Shown piece after piece: positions 40,164 through 48,045 of a stretch of 64,000 bases of DNA. Within the stretch, counting starts at the first letter, position 1. Each line of letters begins with the position of its first letter. The translations under genes and the position numbers were made by a program. The stretch is taken from positions 1 through 64,000 of the forward strand of contig JAKSIC010000008.1 in NCBI GenBank assembly GCA_024399015.1. Reading direction: 5' to 3'. Source of the DNA: Fibrobacter sp. (GTDB lineage Bacteria > Fibrobacterota > Fibrobacteria > Fibrobacterales > Fibrobacteraceae). A model generated the notes under the pieces. The model did not search any database and was not told where the DNA came from. It was given only the letters and a program-made list of their open reading frames with translations.

Positions 40164-40239
40164 CGGGATAGACGAGGCTTGAACTCGCAACCTCCGGCGT
40201 GACAGGCCGGTGCTCTAACCAAAATTGAGCTACCACCCC
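40164..40239 (-). tRNA. tRNA-Asp (GTC)
   Basis: The 76-base gene folds as a standard cloverleaf: acceptor GGGGTGG/CTATCCC (two wobbles), D stem GCTC/GAGC, anticodon stem CCGGC/GCCGG with loop CTGTCAC (anticodon GTC), T stem GCGAG/CTCGT, discriminator G as expected for Asp. CCA is not encoded. An almost perfect promoter lies at 40302-40274 and a terminator directly follows. Confidence 0.95.
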
Positions 40240-40273
40240 AGTGGTTTGTTAGGCTTTTCAACCGAACGACCCA

Positions 40274-40302
40274 TATATAGAAATAAGAATAAACCTTGTC
40301 AA
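40274..40302 (-). promoter_or_regulatory. Consensus promoter of tRNA-Asp, copy 1
   Basis: Minus strand: TTGACA (40302-40297), a 17-base spacer and TATATA (40279-40274). This is the strongest consensus promoter in the window and shows the local sigma70 preference TTGACA-N17-TATATT. Confidence 0.8.
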
Positions 40303-40440
40303 GGCGAATGCCTTATTTTTCTTCATTTTTCTCAAAAAATTTTCAACAAAATTCAAGCAACTGTTGTAAAACCGTACAACTCTTTCTTTCCTATTCCTCT
40401 AAACATCTTTTTGGTTGGTGTTTAATTTTAGGGCATGACT

Positions 40441-42096
40441 ATGAAAAAACTCTCTACTCTCTCTCTCAGCTTGCTGCTTGGCGCAACCGTTGCCTCTGCA
40501 GCAGAAACTATCTACACCGCTCCGTCTTTCTTTGATGACGGCGCTTACTTCGGCCCGGATTGCGATCAGACTAACTACTCTGGCGCATATTATACCGGTG
40601 ACTACACCAGCCCCTTCAAGACCTACTTGGGTAAGACCGACGCTGAAATCCAGGAAAAGATGGATCAGCTTTGGAATCACTACTTCAAGGGTGATAACAA
40701 TTCCAAGGTCTACTACGAAAATGGTAACGAAGCTTACATCAAGGATATCAACAATAACGATGTCCGTTCCGAAGGTATGTCTTACGGTATGATGATTGCC
40801 GTGCAGACTGGCCACAAGGAAGAATTTGACAAACTTTGGAATTGGGCCAAGAACCACATGTGGCATAAGAGCGGTGACTGGGACGGCTACTTTGCCTGGA
40901 AGCGTGGCGACAATGGTCAGGGTGGTGACGATAACTGCGCTCCCGATGGTGAACTTTACTTCATGATGTCTCTCCTCTTTGCTGCAAACCGTTGGGACAA
41001 TTCTCAGTACATGGAAGATGCTCAGTACATCCTGGACAAGATGTGGAGCAACTACAACCACAAGCTCTTCAATCAGGGCAACTACATCGTTACCTTCCAG
41101 CCGACTCAGGGCAACACCGATTTCTCTGATCCGTCTTATGACCTGCCGGCTTACCTGGATCTTTTCGCTCGCTGGTCTACCAAGCAGCAGGATAACTGGG
41201 CCAAGGCAACTAAGGCTACCCGCGATCACTTGTACAAGTCTTCCAACAGCCAGTCTGGCTTGTTCACTGACTACAATAACTTCGATGGCACTCCCCATGG
41301 AGTAAGCTTCAACGGCGACGCTGACAAGTATATGTACGATGCCATGCGTTGTGCCATGAACTTCGGTATGGACTACTATCTGTTCGGTGCCGATGCTTCT
41401 CGCCAAGAAGAAATGGCTAAGCGTATCATCAACTTCTTTGAAAAGGATGGCTATAAGCACGCTCGTTTCAACTGGGATGGCTCCAATCCTCGTGAAAGTT
41501 ACACCTTGGGCGAAACTGGTGCCAATGCTGTGGCAACCTATGCTTTGATGAATGATCCTTCCTATGAAGCTGCTATCAAGAAGAACCTCAAGATGGCTTG
41601 GGATGCTAGCCTCATGACCGGTCAGTATCGCTACTACGATGGCTTGGTTCACTACCTCTCTATGCTCCACCTGTCTGGTACTTTCAAGATTTGGAAGCCG
41701 AAGCCGACTATGGAAAAGAAGTCTATTGACGGCAACGAATACAATGGCGTTACCTACGACAAGGAAACCACCATCAATGCCTTCGAAGGTTGCAAGCTCT
41801 ACGAAGTGACCATTTCTGGCAAGTCTACTCAGGCTTCTATTGACACAACCACCAAGGATACTTCTCTCGCCATCAATTCTTCCGTGAAGTCTTTGACTGG
41901 CGCACGTGTGTGGTCCACCAACAGCGCTATCATGATTGAAAATGCAAAGGTTGGCAGCAACATCACCGTTACCGACATGAACGGCCGCGTGATGATGCGT
42001 TCCAGGGTTGGCTCTGCATCTCACGAAGTCCGCTTCGCAAACCGCGGTGCATTCCTGGTGATGGTCGGCAATAAGACCTTCAAGGTAATGAAGTAA
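40441..42096 (+). CDS. Secreted GH8 glycoside hydrolase with C-terminal sorting-like domain
   Basis: The 551-residue protein starts at MKKLSTLSLSLLLGATVASAAET (ATG 40441, with AGGG seven bases before; ATG 40435 is too close). The signal peptide is followed by a GH8 (alpha/alpha)6 catalytic domain (about 30-420). NDVRSEGMSYGMMIAV contains the catalytic acid Glu111, and APDGELYF (Asp169) lies in the cleft. The sequence resembles the xylanase / reducing-end-xylose-releasing branch of GH8 more than the cellulase branch, so xylan or xylo-oligosaccharides are likely substrates. A linker and a C-terminal beta domain (about 470-551, ending NKTFKVMK) resemble type IX-like secretion tails. Strong codon bias suggests high expression. 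Confidence 0.88.
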   Translation: MKKLSTLSLSLLLGATVASAAETIYTAPSFFDDGAYFGPDCDQTNYSGAYYTGDYTSPFKTYLGKTDAEIQEKMDQLWNHYFKGDNNSKVYYENGNEAYIKDINNNDVRSEGMSYGMMIAVQTGHKEEFDKLWNWAKNHMWHKSGDWDGYFAWKRGDNGQGGDDNCAPDGELYFMMSLLFAANRWDNSQYMEDAQYILDKMWSNYNHKLFNQGNYIVTFQPTQGNTDFSDPSYDLPAYLDLFARWSTKQQDNWAKATKATRDHLYKSSNSQSGLFTDYNNFDGTPHGVSFNGDADKYMYDAMRCAMNFGMDYYLFGADASRQEEMAKRIINFFEKDGYKHARFNWDGSNPRESYTLGETGANAVATYALMNDPSYEAAIKKNLKMAWDASLMTGQYRYYDGLVHYLSMLHLSGTFKIWKPKPTMEKKSIDGNEYNGVTYDKETTINAFEGCKLYEVTISGKSTQASIDTTTKDTSLAINSSVKSLTGARVWSTNSAIMIENAKVGSNITVTDMNGRVMMRSRVGSASHEVRFANRGAFLVMVGNKTFKVMK

Positions 42097-42135
42097 TCTT
42101 GCGCTAGCGAAAACAATTCATATATCAATCCAGAA

Positions 42136-42166
42136 CAGGACGGTCATTTGACCGCCCTGCTTTTTT
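42136..42166 (+). terminator. Terminator of the GH8 gene
   Basis: CAGGACGGTC pairs with GACCGCCCTG (one mismatch) around ATTT, and TTTTTT follows. Confidence 0.8.
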
Positions 42167-42188
42167 GTATTGAGGGGCACGTTCAAAC

Positions 42189-42255
42189 AAAAGTCCGCCG
42201 ATGAGTAGACGAGTCGCGCTGTGTGCAAATTCTTCGGTGGGGGAGGAGGACTTTT
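42189..42255. other. 67-base inverted-repeat element between convergent genes
   Basis: AAAAGTCC (42189-42196) and GGACTTTT (42248-42255) can close a long hairpin. It lies between the terminators of the GH8 and nifJ genes. A strong-looking GGAGGAGG followed by ATG encodes only seven residues and is probably chance. Confidence 0.35.
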
Positions 42256-42285
42256 ATGAGGCGACAACGTTTGGCTTGAATAAAC

Positions 42286-42320
42286 AAAAAAAGGGCTCCT
42301 CTTGCGAGGAGTCCCTTTTT
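42286..42320 (-). terminator. Terminator of the pyruvate:ferredoxin oxidoreductase gene
   Basis: Minus strand: AAAAAGGGACTCCTC pairs with GAGGAGCCCTTTTTTT around GCAA. Confidence 0.85.
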
Positions 42321-42342
42321 AACCGTTAGGCTTTAGCCTTGA

Positions 42343-45300
42343 TTACAGGCTAATCAGACCTTCAGTGTCCTGGGACATTGCGGTGTAGAATGCAAAGCGT
42401 GCATCCACTTCCTTCTGGAGGTCATCGGCCAGCTTCTTAGCAACTTCCGGGTTGTTACGGGTGAGCTGCTTGTAGCGGTTTTCGGTGTAGATGTATTCTG
42501 CAACCGGGATAGTCGGGGCCTTGGAGTCGAGAACAAGGGGAGCCTTGCCTTCGGCGGCGAGAGCCGGGTTGTAGCGGAGCAGAGTCCAGTAACCGGAATC
42601 CACAGCCATCTTCTGGTGTTCCAGCTGGCTGTTGAGATCGAAGCCGTGGTTGATGCAGGGGCAGTAGCAGATGATCAGAGACGGACCATTGTGAGCTTCT
42701 GCTTCCTGGAGAACCTTCAGAGCCTGAGCGTCGTTTGCGCCGATGGCGATACGGCCAACGTACACATTCTTGTAGCTCATGGCGATAAGACCGAGGTCCT
42801 TCTTGCCAGCGCGCTTACCAGCGGCAGCGAAGAGGGCGACGGCGCCACGGTTGGTGGACTTGGAAGCCTGTCCACCAGTGTTGGAGTAAACTTCAGTGTC
42901 GAGGACGCAGATGTTCACATTTTCACCGGTTGCCATGACGTGGTCGAGACCACCGTAACCGATGTCGTATGCCCAACCGTCACCACCGAAGATCCATACG
43001 GACTTCTTGACCAGGTAGTCGGCGAATTCGTCGCGGAGGCTTACGGAAGCTTCGTCGGTTGCACCAGCGAGAGCAGCCTTCAGTTCAGCAACGTTAGCGC
43101 GCTGAGCCTGGATGCCGGCTTCGTCGGACTGATCCTGAGAAGTGAGCTTAGCCTTGAGTTCAGCAGGAACGTTCACAGCTTCGAGGAGGCTTACAGCCTG
43201 GTTTGCATGCTTGGTGATTGCAAGACGCATACCGAGACCGAATTCAGCGTTGTCTTCGAACAAGCTGTTAGCCCAAGCCGGACCGCGGCCTTCCTTGTTC
43301 TTTGCCCACGGAGTAGTGGGGAGGTTACCACCGTAAATGGAGGAGCAACCAGTTGCGTTTGCGACAACCATGCGGTCGCCGAAGAGCTGAGAAACGAGAC
43401 GGACGTAAGCGGTTTCGCCACAGCCTGCGCAGGAGCCGGAGAATTCGAACAGAGGTTCGAGGAGCATAGCCTGCTTGACAAGGTTCTTGTTAACCTTGGT
43501 GCGGTCAAATTCGGGGAGATCAACGAAGAAGTCCCAGCACTTGCCTTCCTGAACCTTGATGGGTTCCTGCGGCACCATGTTGATGGCCTTCTTGCCTTCT
43601 TCATTCTTGTCCTTACCGATACAAGCCTGAGTACAGACGCCGCAACCAGTACAGTCGTAGCTGGAGACGGAGATTGCGAATACGGGCTTTTCGGAGCCTT
43701 CGAGCTTGAAGCCCTTGGCTGCGGTAAACTTGAAGCCTTCCGGTGCGTTAGCAACAGCGGATTCGTCCACAACCTTCACGCGGATAGCAGCGTGGGGGCA
43801 GACCATAGCGCACTTGCCGCACTGTACGCAAGCGTCCGGATTCCAGGACGGGATGTTCAGGGCGAGGTCGCGCTTTTCGTACTTGGTAGTGCCGGTGGGG
43901 AATACACCGTCGCAGGGCATCTTGGAAACGGGGAGCTTTTCGCCGTTGCCCTTGATGATTTCTGCAGTAACTTCGTTAACGAATGCAGGAGCGTTGCCGT
44001 GGATCGGAGCGCGGAATTCCTTGGTGCTGGTAACAGCAGCCGGAACCTTGACTTCGAAGAGGTTTGCAAGAGAAGCATCGATAGCGTCCCAGTTCTTCTG
44101 GACCACTTCCATACCCTTCTTGGCGTAGGTCTTTTCGGCATACTTCTTGATGTACTTGATAGCGGTATCGGAATCGAGAACGTTACCCAGCTTGGAGAAG
44201 AAGCAGGTCTGCATCACAGTGTTGATGCGACGGCCCATGCCAGTCTTTGCGGCCACTGCGTATGCGTCGATGACGTAAACCTTGAGCTGCTTCTTGATGA
44301 TGACTTCCTGAACCGGACGCGGGAAGGTATCCCAGACGGTTTCTGCGGAGTGCGGGGTGTTCACCAGGAAGGTTGCGCCGTTCTTAGCATACTTCAGCAT
44401 GTCCACGGATTCGAGATGCGGAGTATGGTGGCAAGCAACGAAGTCAGCTTCGTTTTCACCGATCAGGTACGGAGCGTCGATGATGCTCTTACCGAAGCGG
44501 AGGTGAGAAGTGGTCATGGAACCAGACTTCTTGGAGTCGTATACGAAGTAACCCTGAGCGTTGTTTTCGGTTTCGTTACCGATAATCTTGATGGAGTTCT
44601 TGTTTGCGCCAACGGTACCGTCGGAGCCCAGACCGAAGAACATAGCCTGGAAGAAGTCGGAATCCAGCTTGAAGTCCGGATCGATGGGGAGGCTGGTGTT
44701 GCAGACGTCGTCGTTGATACCGACGGTGAAGCGTGCGCGCGGAACTTCGAGAGAAAGTTCGTCGAAGATAGCCTTGACCATTGCCGGGGTGAATTCCTTG
44801 GAGGAAAGACCGTAGCGGCCGCCGATCATCTTCGGCATAGCCATCTTGCCGGCCATCACTGCTTCAGAAACAGCGGTAAGAGCGTCCTGGAAGAGCGGTT
44901 CGCCTGCAGAACCCGGTTCCTTGCAGCGGTCGAGAACAGCGATCTTCTTGACGGTCTTGGGGAGAGCTGCAACAACTGCTTCCATGGGGAACGGACGGTA
45001 CAGACGAACGTTTACGAGACCGACCTTTTCGCCCTTGGAGTTGAGATACTTAACGGTGTCACCGATGGTGCAGGTAGAAGAACCCATGGAGATGATAACG
45101 CGTTCTGCATCGGGTGCGCCAACGTAGTCAACAATGTGATACTGACGACCGGTGAAGGAAGCAACCTTGTCCATGTACTTCTGGACGATTTCCGGAACCT
45201 TGTTGTAGAACGGGTTCACGGTTTCGCGGCCCTGGAAGTAGACGTCCGGGTTCTGAGCGGTACCGCGCATAGTCGGGCGGTCCGGGGTAAGGCAGCGTTC

Positions 45301-45912
45301 GCGGCAAGCCTTCACATACTTTTCGTCGATGACGCTACGGATAACGCCGTCTTCGAGAGCTTCGATCTTCATCACTTCGTGAGAGGTACGGAAACCGTCA
45401 AAGAAGTGAACGAACGGAACGCGAGCTTCGAGAGTAGATGCGTGAGCCACGAGAGCCATGTCCTGGCATTCCTGAACGGAGGAAGAGCCCAGCATAGCGA
45501 AACCGGTCTGGCGGCAAGCCATGATGTCGGAGTGGTCACCGAAAATAGAAAGGCCCTGCATAGCAAGAGCACGGGCGGTCACATGGAAGACGGTCGGGGT
45601 AAGTTCGCCGGCGATCTTGTACATGTTGGGGATCATCAAGAGAAGACCCTGGGAAGCGGTAAAGGTGGTGGTCAAAGCACCAGCCTGCAGAGCACCGTGA
45701 ACGGTACCGGCAGCGCCACCTTCGGACTGCATTTCAAAAACGCGAGGGATCTGACCCCAAATATTCTTCTTGCCTGCTGCACTCCAGTTGTCGGCGTGTT
45801 CAGCCATCGGGCTAGACGGTGTAATCGGGTAGATAGCTGCCACTTCGCTAACTGCAAAAGCAACGTTAGCGGTAGCTTCGTTACCGTCACACGCAATCAT
45901 CTTCTTTGCCAT
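42343..45912 (-). CDS. nifJ: Pyruvate:ferredoxin (flavodoxin) oxidoreductase
   Basis: The 1189-residue enzyme oxidises pyruvate to acetyl-CoA and CO2, reducing ferredoxin. All domains of the single-chain form are present in order: pyrimidine-binding domain (YPITPSSPMAEHAD, about residue 27), gamma-type domain (about 420-630), a 2[4Fe-4S] ferredoxin domain (CVQCGKCAMVCPHAAI, about 690, and CTGCGVCTQAC, about 750), and a TPP domain (SCAGCGETAYVRL, about 815; GGDGWAYDIGYGGLDH, about 960). ATG 45912 follows GGAG by 6 bases and begins AKKMIACDGNEA; an upstream TTG in frame is unlikely. Strong codon bias marks a central enzyme. Its promoter region carries a large inverted repeat (45995-46099). Confidence 0.96.
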   Translation of the reverse strand: MAKKMIACDGNEATANVAFAVSEVAAIYPITPSSPMAEHADNWSAAGKKNIWGQIPRVFEMQSEGGAAGTVHGALQAGALTTTFTASQGLLLMIPNMYKIAGELTPTVFHVTARALAMQGLSIFGDHSDIMACRQTGFAMLGSSSVQECQDMALVAHASTLEARVPFVHFFDGFRTSHEVMKIEALEDGVIRSVIDEKYVKACRERCLTPDRPTMRGTAQNPDVYFQGRETVNPFYNKVPEIVQKYMDKVASFTGRQYHIVDYVGAPDAERVIISMGSSTCTIGDTVKYLNSKGEKVGLVNVRLYRPFPMEAVVAALPKTVKKIAVLDRCKEPGSAGEPLFQDALTAVSEAVMAGKMAMPKMIGGRYGLSSKEFTPAMVKAIFDELSLEVPRARFTVGINDDVCNTSLPIDPDFKLDSDFFQAMFFGLGSDGTVGANKNSIKIIGNETENNAQGYFVYDSKKSGSMTTSHLRFGKSIIDAPYLIGENEADFVACHHTPHLESVDMLKYAKNGATFLVNTPHSAETVWDTFPRPVQEVIIKKQLKVYVIDAYAVAAKTGMGRRINTVMQTCFFSKLGNVLDSDTAIKYIKKYAEKTYAKKGMEVVQKNWDAIDASLANLFEVKVPAAVTSTKEFRAPIHGNAPAFVNEVTAEIIKGNGEKLPVSKMPCDGVFPTGTTKYEKRDLALNIPSWNPDACVQCGKCAMVCPHAAIRVKVVDESAVANAPEGFKFTAAKGFKLEGSEKPVFAISVSSYDCTGCGVCTQACIGKDKNEEGKKAINMVPQEPIKVQEGKCWDFFVDLPEFDRTKVNKNLVKQAMLLEPLFEFSGSCAGCGETAYVRLVSQLFGDRMVVANATGCSSIYGGNLPTTPWAKNKEGRGPAWANSLFEDNAEFGLGMRLAITKHANQAVSLLEAVNVPAELKAKLTSQDQSDEAGIQAQRANVAELKAALAGATDEASVSLRDEFADYLVKKSVWIFGGDGWAYDIGYGGLDHVMATGENVNICVLDTEVYSNTGGQASKSTNRGAVALFAAAGKRAGKKDLGLIAMSYKNVYVGRIAIGANDAQALKVLQEAEAHNGPSLIICYCPCINHGFDLNSQLEHQKMAVDSGYWTLLRYNPALAAEGKAPLVLDSKAPTIPVAEYIYTENRYKQLTRNNPEVAKKLADDLQKEVDARFAFYTAMSQDTEGLISL

Positions 45913-45994
45913 GTGTGTCTCCAATTATTGTGTTAGTTATATAAAATCGTGATTTTACAAAAATCCAACGTAAATTTACTTAGTTTTTTTAAGG

Positions 45995-46099
45995 AAAAGC
46001 GAACTTTTTTCAAATTTTTCCTAAAAATTACCGATTTTTTTAACGTCCTGTGTAAAGGTGTGATGAAAAACGGACTTGCGGAAGGCAAAGTTCGCTTTT
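45995..46099. repeat. 13-bp perfect inverted repeat with a 79-base interval
   Basis: AAAAGCGAACTTT (45995-46007) and AAAGTTCGCTTTT (46087-46099) are exact complements. They lie between the nifJ promoter and the divergent gene at 46201. They may be paired operator sites for looping or the arms of a long RNA hairpin. Confidence 0.5.
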
Positions 46100-46200
46100 A
46101 AAAGTTTACAAAAATGTTATTTATGCTGAAAACGCCTATTTTTTCCTGAAAAATTTTTATTCAAACCGGCGGGAAATGTTTTATTTGTAACTTTTGGCCT

Positions 46201-46836
46201 ATGGAAAGCACACCGAGAAATTTGAGACTTTGGCTGGTCACCTGCCCAGATGGTTTTTCTGCAGAATACGAGGACATCGAGGAGATGTTCCGCCGGGGGC
46301 TTTCACGCCTGATTCTGGACAAGAGAAGCCGAGGCGGTCAGCCGAGAGCTACCGACGACGAATACGAGCGTTGGCTCCTGAGCCTTTCCATGGAGTATCG
46401 CGACCGCATCTGGGTTCGTGGAACGCCTGACTTGGCCAACCGTCTGGATGTCCGCGGGTGCGTCACCGAGGCCCGCAGCCTCATGGGGGAGGTTCCGGAA
46501 TGCTGGAAGCGAGTAAACTGCGTCGCCCTCTGCAATAGTCTCGAAGAGTACAGCCAGTTGCCGGACTGGATCAGCGGCGCTCTCCTTGGCCCGATTTATC
46601 AGCCCTTGTCAGCCCTGGAACCTATGAAAACCTTGAATCCCGCAATCCTCAATTCCCTTCAGGAACCGGTGAGAATTCCCTTAATCGCCTGGGGCGGGGT
46701 AGAACCCGAAACCATGGCGGATTTCAAGAAGCTGCCCTTGGCCGGAGTGGCTACCTTAGGCGGAATCTGGAACTACGCAGACCCCATCAACGCCTTTATC
46801 AAGCTCCAGAGAGCCTGTTCTAGTCACATAATGTGA
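46201..46836 (+). CDS. Thiamine-phosphate-synthase-like TIM-barrel protein
   Basis: The 211-residue protein resembles the ThiE/TenI family: an N-terminal strand RLWLVTCPDG, a central part with LLGPIYQPLSALEP and a C-terminal IPLIAWGGVEPETMADFKKLPLAGVATLGGIW, matching the phosphate-binding GPIF...P and AIGGI segments. Several active-site positions look divergent, so it may be a degenerate relative such as those in Bacteroidetes-type thiamine operons. No other thiamine gene is adjacent. ATG 46201 has no Shine-Dalgarno sequence; TAACTT ends seven bases upstream in a context like that of the CLC gene, suggesting a leaderless mRNA. Confidence 0.6.
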   Translation: MESTPRNLRLWLVTCPDGFSAEYEDIEEMFRRGLSRLILDKRSRGGQPRATDDEYERWLLSLSMEYRDRIWVRGTPDLANRLDVRGCVTEARSLMGEVPECWKRVNCVALCNSLEEYSQLPDWISGALLGPIYQPLSALEPMKTLNPAILNSLQEPVRIPLIAWGGVEPETMADFKKLPLAGVATLGGIWNYADPINAFIKLQRACSSHIM

Positions 46837-46896
46837 TGAATCGCATAAGAAAAAAATAAGAAATCCCGATTTTTAGGCTAAAAAAGCCACTTTTTG

Positions 46897-46909
46897 TTCC
46901 AAGTTGGAA
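46897..46909. promoter_or_regulatory. 13-bp palindrome upstream of the HD-GYP gene
   Basis: TTCCAA-G-TTGGAA is a perfect palindrome with the same arms as the one before padR (2796-2810). The flanks are not similar, so only the palindrome itself is shared. Confidence 0.5.
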
Positions 46910-46952
46910 TAAACTAGAATGATTTATTTCATTGTGGATGCATTTATGTACA

Positions 46953-46958
46953 TATATT
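46953..46958 (+). promoter_or_regulatory. -10-like TATATT placed for a leaderless start
   Basis: TATATT ends seven bases before ATG 46965, the same geometry as at 162-174. No Shine-Dalgarno sequence intervenes. Confidence 0.4.
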
Positions 46959-46964
46959 ATGAAC

Positions 46965-48029
46965 ATGGAACTAGGTAGAGCGAAAATTTTGGTCGTTGAC
47001 GATACCAAGACGAATATTGAAGTCTTAGAGGGTATCCTTTCTAACGACTACGACATGTATGTGGCCCTTAACGGAAAAAAGGCCATCATGCTGACAGAGA
47101 AGGTGAAGCCGGATCTAATCCTTCTGGATGTCATGATGCCCGAAATGGACGGCTACGAAACTCTCAAGCAAATGCGAATCCAGGGTCTTGTGGATAATAC
47201 CCCGGTGATTTTCTTGACGGCAAAGGCCGACTCCAAGAGTGAACAAACCGGCCTCGACCTTGGGGCTGTAGACTACATTACCAAGCCCTTCAACCCGGAC
47301 TTGGTTCGCCTCCGTATTAAGAACCAACTTGAATTTAAGCACCAGCGCGATCATCTCAAGGATATTGTTAACGAACAGACGAAGACTCTCCGAAGAACCG
47401 TCAATGTTCTTTTGACCAGCTTGGGTGCCTTGGCAGAACACCGCGACACAGATACCGGTGAACACATTAAGCGTACCCAGGTTCTCGTGGAAATGCTTGC
47501 AAACAAATTGAGGGTTCACCCCAATTTTGCAGAAGCTATTCCTAGCCAGGATTATGTGGATTTCTACGCCAGCGCCGCTCCGCTCCATGATATCGGCAAG
47601 GTCGGCATTCCTGATGAAATTCTGCATAAACCGGGTAGACTCGACGACAATGAACGTGCAGTCATGAGCGAACATCCGCAAATCGGTTTTGATGTGCTTA
47701 CCAGGGCAACCCGCGAACTTGGCGGAAATCCCCTGATCAAGATTGCTGCAGACATTACCTTGTTCCATCATGAACGTTGGGACGGCCTCGGATACCCTAC
47801 AAAGAAGAAGGGCGCAGAAATTCCTGTTGGCGCACGCCTTATGGCTGTGGCCGACGTGTACGATGCACTGGTTTCCCGCAGACCGTATAAGGAACCGTTC
47901 CCACACGACGTAGCTGTAAATGAAATTAAGAAGGGAAGTGGCACCCAGTTCGACCCGGATGTGGTAGAAGCCTTCTTGGAAATTGAAAGCGAACTTCCTT
48001 CTATTTACGACAAATTTAAAGATGCTTAG
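46965..48029 (+). CDS. Response regulator with HD-GYP phosphodiesterase domain
   Basis: The 354-residue protein joins a receiver domain (about 5-125; KILVVDDTKTN, phospho-acceptor Asp in LILLDVMMPEMDG, Lys in YITKPFN) to an HD-GYP domain (about 155-340; HDIGKVGIPDEIL, then HHERWDGLGYP), which hydrolyses cyclic di-GMP. Metal-binding HD and GYP residues are intact. ATG 46965 or 46959 may be used; neither has a ribosome site. A hybrid histidine kinase gene begins 17 bases after its stop with a strong Shine-Dalgarno sequence, so the kinase is the likely partner. A 13-bp palindrome lies about 55 bases upstream. Confidence 0.92.
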   Translation: MELGRAKILVVDDTKTNIEVLEGILSNDYDMYVALNGKKAIMLTEKVKPDLILLDVMMPEMDGYETLKQMRIQGLVDNTPVIFLTAKADSKSEQTGLDLGAVDYITKPFNPDLVRLRIKNQLEFKHQRDHLKDIVNEQTKTLRRTVNVLLTSLGALAEHRDTDTGEHIKRTQVLVEMLANKLRVHPNFAEAIPSQDYVDFYASAAPLHDIGKVGIPDEILHKPGRLDDNERAVMSEHPQIGFDVLTRATRELGGNPLIKIAADITLFHHERWDGLGYPTKKKGAEIPVGARLMAVADVYDALVSRRPYKEPFPHDVAVNEIKKGSGTQFDPDVVEAFLEIESELPSIYDKFKDA

Positions 48030-48045
48030 CTCTTAAGGAGTTAAC

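Larger units (their letters stand above)
40129..40240. repeat. 112-bp exact repeat containing tRNA-Asp, copy 1
   Basis: The tRNA gene, its terminator and a few flanking bases are identical, base for base, to 55533-55644. Outside these limits the sequences differ at once. Confidence 0.9.

Noticed and set aside
42253-42279. Tiny ORF after GGAGGAGG between GH8 and nifJ
   Set aside because: Only seven codons, inside an inverted-repeat element between convergent terminators; the purine-rich box is probably one arm of the hairpin.
42616-45936. 1106-residue open frame antisense to nifJ
   Set aside because: Same cause: a shadow of a highly biased gene, without a ribosome site or recognisable domain.
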